From Desulforudis sp. (GTDB taxonomy: Bacteria; Bacillota; Desulfotomaculia; Desulfotomaculales; Desulforudaceae): a DNA stretch of 8,145 nt. The translations under genes and the position numbers were made by a program. Numbering within the stretch: position 1 is the first letter of the stretch; the number at the start of each line of letters is the position of its first letter. The DNA lies in the NCBI GenBank assembly GCA_014859075.1, contig JACUUW010000310.1, positions 1 to 8,145 on the forward strand, written 5' to 3'. Of the stretch, positions 5,552 to 8,145 are shown piece after piece. The notes beneath the pieces are model-generated. The model worked only from the letters and a program-made list of their open reading frames with translations. It was not told the DNA's origin and searched no databases.

Positions 5552-6102
5552 TGGAGATCCTGCTGGCCGGGTTCGGCGGTCAGGGCGTCATGTCCACGGG
5601 GCAGTTGCTGGCTTACGCCGGAATGCACGAGGGCTTGCACGTGGCCTGGATTCCGTCCTACGGTCCGGAAATGCGTGGAGGCACGGCCAACTGCGGTGTC
5701 ACCCTTTCCGACACCGAGATCAGTTCGCCCCTGGTGACCGAACCTCAGGTGCTCATCGCCATGAACCAACCGTCGTTTGAAAAATACGCCGGTGCCGTTG
5801 TGCCCGGCGGTGTGATTTTGTACAACAGCGCACTGGTGAAAGAAACCGGGGAGTACCCCGAGGTCCTGGTCGTGGGCGTGGACGCCAACCGGATGGCCGA
5901 AGAGATCGGCAACGTGCGGGTGGCCGCCAACGTGATCCTGGGGGCCTATATCGGGTTGTCCGGGGTGATCTCCGTTGCTTCGGCGGTGGAAGCGTTGAAG
6001 GATGTGTTGCCGCCCCACCGGCGCAAATTGATTCCCGCCAACCGTGAGGCCTTGGAGCGGGGTGCCGCGTTGGGGGCCGGAGGAGGCCGGGCCGTTGGTT
6101 GA
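5545..6102 (+). CDS. korC: 2-oxoacid:ferredoxin oxidoreductase, gamma subunit
   Basis: This 185-residue protein has the hallmark GFGGQG motif (9-14) near the N-terminus, QLLAYAG (20-26) and SYGPEMRGG (38-46), all diagnostic of the gamma domain of pyruvate/2-oxoacid:ferredoxin oxidoreductases. Its length matches the family (about 180-190 residues). The gamma domain completes the CoA-binding and structural core of the complex. ATG 5545 has a perfect GGAGGAGG site and overlaps the korB stop (ATGTTAG). The tail after about residue 173 is rich in Gly and Ala and unlike the compact domain; its DNA also contains the GGAGGAGG ribosome binding site of the next gene, which may explain the glycine-rich composition. 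The order delta-alpha-beta-gamma is the standard one for four-subunit Kor/Vor enzymes in anaerobes. Confidence 0.9.
   Translation: MLVEILLAGFGGQGVMSTGQLLAYAGMHEGLHVAWIPSYGPEMRGGTANCGVTLSDTEISSPLVTEPQVLIAMNQPSFEKYAGAVVPGGVILYNSALVKETGEYPEVLVVGVDANRMAEEIGNVRVAANVILGAYIGLSGVISVASAVEALKDVLPPHRRKLIPANREALERGAALGAGGGRAVG
6079..6086 (+). promoter_or_regulatory. Ribosome binding site deciding the TTG start of the M20 peptidase
   Basis: GGAGGAGG inside the last codons of korC lies eight bases before TTG 6095. It is by far the best site in this region and favours TTG 6095 over the upstream GTG codons at 6044 and 6062. Confidence 0.65.
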
Positions 6103-7201
6103 TCGCCGGCGTTTGTTGGATGACTTCCTGCGGTTGGTTCAGATCGACAGCCCTTCCTTCCGGGAAAGGGATGTGGCCGATTTCGTCCGGGAGATATTGA
6201 CCGGGCTTGGTTTGAAAGTTTTCGAGGACCAGGCCGGCCCAAGGATCAACGGGCAGGCCGGCAACCTGTACGCCCGGTGGCCCGGGACCGGGGAGGGCCC
6301 CCGGATCCTTTTCTGTACCCACCTGGATACCGTGGATCCGGGCCGGCGGGTGAAACCGGTGATCCGGGACGGCGTGGTCTACAGCAGCGGTTCTACAATC
6401 CTCGGGGCCGATGACAAGGCCGGCATCGCGGCGGTGCTCGAGGCTTTGCGGGTGGTCCGGGAGCGCAACCGGCCCGTCCCGCCTCTGGAACTGCTGTTCA
6501 CGGTGGCCGAGGAGCAGGGATTGGTCGGCGCCAAACATCTGGATGCCGGGCTGATTTCCGCCGGTTACGGTTTCGTCCTGGACAGTGACGGTCCCCCGGG
6601 GAAGATCATCGTTCGGGCACCGTCACAGGACCGGATTGCGGCCGTGGTCCGGGGCCGGGCGGCCCACGCCGGAATCAACCCGGAAGACGGGATCAACGCC
6701 ATTCAAGCGGCGGCGCGGGGTATCGCCCCCCTGCGTTTGGGTCGGATCGACGGTGAAAGCACCGCCAACATCGGGGTCATCAACGGTGGTATTGCAACCA
6801 ACATCGTCCCCGAGCGGGTGACCGTTGAGGGCGAAACGCGGAGCCTGGATGACGGGAAACGGGCCGCCCTGACCGAAGAGATCTGCCGTCTGTTTACCGG
6901 AGGCGTGGAAAGCGCCGGCGGCCGCGTGGAATTGGAGGTTGAATTAATGTATCCGTCCTTCCGGTTGGCGCCCGATCACCCGGTGATTCAGTCCGCCCTG
7001 CGTGCCGTCGCCCGGGTCGGGCTGGACCCGCGCCTCGAGACGACCGGCGGGGGGAGCGACGCCAACATCCTGAACGCATTGGGCGTGCCGACGGCCAACC
7101 TGGCCTGCGGCATGCAGAAGGTGCACACCACCGACGAATTCATTGCCATCGAGGATCTGGTCAAGAGCGCGGAACTGGTACTGTCAATAATAGAAGGCTA
7201 G
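6095..7201 (+). CDS. M20 family metallopeptidase, PepT-like
   Basis: This 368-residue cytoplasmic protein has the two-zinc M20 architecture. THLDTV (75-80) provides the first metal-binding His and the catalytic Asp, GADDKAG (104-110) the bridging Asp, VAEEQG (137-142) the catalytic Glu pair and DSD (163-165) the next Asp ligand. KVHTTDEF near H344 supplies the last His. The central part with GRAAHAG, GINAIQAA and NIGVINGGIATNIVP matches the M20 dimerisation domain with its conserved His. The sequence resembles the PepT-like tripeptidase/aminoacylase subgroup, and the substrate is not predictable in detail. The start TTG 6095 is supported by GGAGGAGG and overlaps the korC stop by eight bases; the resulting first residues VDRRRLLDDFLRLVQIDSPS fit the family. 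The link with a 2-oxoacid oxidoreductase suggests peptide or amino-acid catabolism, but this is inference. Confidence 0.88.
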   Translation: MVDRRRLLDDFLRLVQIDSPSFRERDVADFVREILTGLGLKVFEDQAGPRINGQAGNLYARWPGTGEGPRILFCTHLDTVDPGRRVKPVIRDGVVYSSGSTILGADDKAGIAAVLEALRVVRERNRPVPPLELLFTVAEEQGLVGAKHLDAGLISAGYGFVLDSDGPPGKIIVRAPSQDRIAAVVRGRAAHAGINPEDGINAIQAAARGIAPLRLGRIDGESTANIGVINGGIATNIVPERVTVEGETRSLDDGKRAALTEEICRLFTGGVESAGGRVELEVELMYPSFRLAPDHPVIQSALRAVARVGLDPRLETTGGGSDANILNALGVPTANLACGMQKVHTTDEFIAIEDLVKSAELVLSIIEG

Positions 7202-7206
7202 GAGAG
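7201..7206 (+). promoter_or_regulatory. Ribosome binding site deciding the ATG start of dapF
   Basis: GGAGAG ends five bases before ATG 7212. The in-frame GTG at 7206 overlaps this site and adds only two residues not typical of the family. Confidence 0.5.
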
Positions 7207-7211
7207 TGCCG

Positions 7212-8042
7212 ATGTATTTTACCAAGGTGCACGGTCTGGGCAACGACTTTGTGCTGATCGATGGTTTCAGCCAGGACCTGCCGGCCGACCCCGCACCGCT
7301 GGCGCGCAAGCTCTGCGACCGCCGGTTCGGGGTGGGCGCGGACGGGCTGGTGTTGATCCTGCCCTCGGAGTCCGCGCACCTGCGCATACGGGTATTCAAC
7401 CCCGACGGCAGCGAGCCCGAGATGTGCGGCAACGCCATCCGGTGCGTCGCCCTGTATGCCCACCGCCGTGGCGTGGTCTCCCAAAAACGGATTGAGGTGG
7501 AAACGCCGGCCGGGATTATCCGGCCGGAGATCCTTTCCGCGGCGGGTGAAGAGACCGTACGGGTCGACATGGGCCGGCCCCGGTTGGAGCGGGCCGAAAT
7601 CCCGATGGCCGGCCCGGCGGGTCCGGTCGTGGGGGAGCAGCTGAAAGCCGGAAACCGTGACTTTGAGGTCACGGCCGTTTCCATGGGCAACCCGCACTGC
7701 GTCATTTTTGACGCCGACCTGGATGAACAGGAATTCCAGCGGTACGGTCCGCTCCTCGAACGGCACCCGGTCTTCCCGGCCCGGACCAACGTTGAGTTTG
7801 TGACCGTGCGGAACCCCGGGGAAGCGGACGTATGGGTTTGGGAGCGGGGGGCCGGAGCGACACCGGCCTGCGGTACGGGGGCGTGCGCGGTCGCCGTAGC
7901 CGGGGTCTTGAACGGCCGGACCGGGCGCACCGTCAACGTCCGTTTACCGGGGGGCGTACTGCTGATCGAATGGCCCGACGATGCCGGTTCGGTCTACATG
8001 ACCGGCCCGGCGGAGGAGGTCTTTGACGGCAAACTGCTTTAG
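7212..8042 (+). CDS. dapF: Diaminopimelate epimerase
   Basis: This 276-residue enzyme interconverts LL- and meso-diaminopimelate, the last step before lysine synthesis and the source of meso-DAP for peptidoglycan. The N-terminus MYFTKVHGLGNDFVLID is the classic family start. RRFGVGADGL (37-46) and FNPDGSEPEMCGNAIRC (62-78) hold the first catalytic Cys, C72. SMGNPHCV follows in the middle of the protein, and ERGAGATPACGTGACA contains the second catalytic Cys, C220. Both active-site thiols and the length are normal, so it should be active. I chose ATG 7212 because GGAGAG lies just upstream and the protein then begins like other DapF proteins; GTG 7206 would add two residues. It lies ten bases after the M20 gene and is probably the last gene of the operon, as the following bases carry a repeat and no coupled gene. 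Confidence 0.95.
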   Translation: MYFTKVHGLGNDFVLIDGFSQDLPADPAPLARKLCDRRFGVGADGLVLILPSESAHLRIRVFNPDGSEPEMCGNAIRCVALYAHRRGVVSQKRIEVETPAGIIRPEILSAAGEETVRVDMGRPRLERAEIPMAGPAGPVVGEQLKAGNRDFEVTAVSMGNPHCVIFDADLDEQEFQRYGPLLERHPVFPARTNVEFVTVRNPGEADVWVWERGAGATPACGTGACAVAVAGVLNGRTGRTVNVRLPGGVLLIEWPDDAGSVYMTGPAEEVFDGKLL

Positions 8043-8051
8043 GTGGCAGGC

Positions 8052-8080
8052 TGGAATTCAGAATTCAGAATTCAGAATAA
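8052..8080. repeat. Intergenic heptamer array (GAATTCA units), downstream copy
   Basis: After a leading TG, three perfect tandem copies of GAATTCA occupy 8054-8060, 8061-8067 and 8068-8074, and a truncated fourth unit GAATAA follows at 8075-8080. The array begins about ten bases after the dapF stop. It is the reverse complement of the array at 3451-3474, so both belong to one repeat family and bracket the korDABC-M20-dapF block. It has no coding potential. Confidence 0.8.
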
Positions 8081-8145
8081 TGGATCGCGGTGACCGACGA
8101 CCGGCGACCTGCCGCCTTCCTGCCCTCGGCAGCCGGCAGAGCCCG
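8081..8145. other. Intergenic end of window, no gene recognised
   Basis: Short frames starting at ATG 8080 and GTG 8090 remain open to the window end, but both lack a ribosome binding site and give Arg/Pro/Ala-rich translations without motifs. A 5-bp stem with a 3-base loop (CTGCC at 8120-8124, GGCAG at 8128-8132) is present but lacks a T-tract. No terminator or promoter can be supported. Confidence 0.4.

Noticed and set aside
6044..6094. GTG-started extension of the M20 peptidase
   Set aside because: The extra residues are Trp/Gly/Pro-rich without family similarity, and the strong ribosome binding site lies inside this stretch, directing translation to TTG 6095.
8120..8132. Possible terminator hairpin after dapF
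   Set aside because: The stem is only five base pairs with a 3-base loop, and no T-tract follows within the window.
8080..8145. Start of another gene at ATG 8080 or GTG 8090
   Set aside because: There is no ribosome binding site, and the short translations are Arg/Pro/Ala-rich with no motif.

Overview
The window is a GC-rich, tightly packed bacterial segment with ten genes, all on the + strand, separated by gaps of 17 bases or less or by short overlaps, except for one 96-base spacer. Strong GGAGG-type ribosome binding sites, several GTG and TTG starts, a ferredoxin-dependent 2-oxoacid oxidoreductase and a SteA/MctB pair outside an obvious actinobacterial setting suggest an anaerobic high-GC member of the Firmicutes/Clostridia, such as the Desulfotomaculum/Pelotomaculum/Desulforudis group. 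This placement is inferred from gene content and sequence style; no search was possible.

Region 1 (1-2691) is an envelope/septum block: the C-terminal end of a SteA-like cytokinetic-ring protein, a SteB/MctB-family protein with one membrane anchor and a coiled coil, a soluble family 2 glycosyltransferase, and a divergent polytopic protein of the MraY/WecA sugar-phosphate transferase superfamily. Their tight spacing suggests co-transcription and a shared job at the cell surface or division site.

Region 2 (2700-3398) is an unrecognised P-loop ATPase between the envelope block and the redox operon. Region 3 (3399-3494) is the widest spacer. It holds a 10-bp palindrome and a small heptamer array, and is the most likely place for a promoter, although none is recognisable.

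Region 4 (3495-6102) is a complete four-subunit 2-oxoacid:ferredoxin oxidoreductase in the order delta (ferredoxin), alpha, beta (thiamine diphosphate), gamma. The subunits are joined by overlapping start and stop signals. The alpha subunit resembles the VorB type, so both 2-oxoglutarate and branched-chain 2-oxoacids are possible substrates. Region 5 (6095-8042) continues with a PepT-like M20 metallopeptidase and diaminopimelate epimerase (dapF). Peptide breakdown, 2-oxoacid oxidation and lysine/peptidoglycan precursor synthesis would therefore be expressed together.

After dapF (8043-8145) a second heptamer array appears in the opposite orientation to the first, so the two arrays bracket the korDABC-M20-dapF block. 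No rRNA, tRNA, CRISPR array or insertion sequence was seen. Most genes belong to known families. The least explained parts are the SteA/SteB-GT2-MraY-like cluster, the ATPase and the heptamer arrays.
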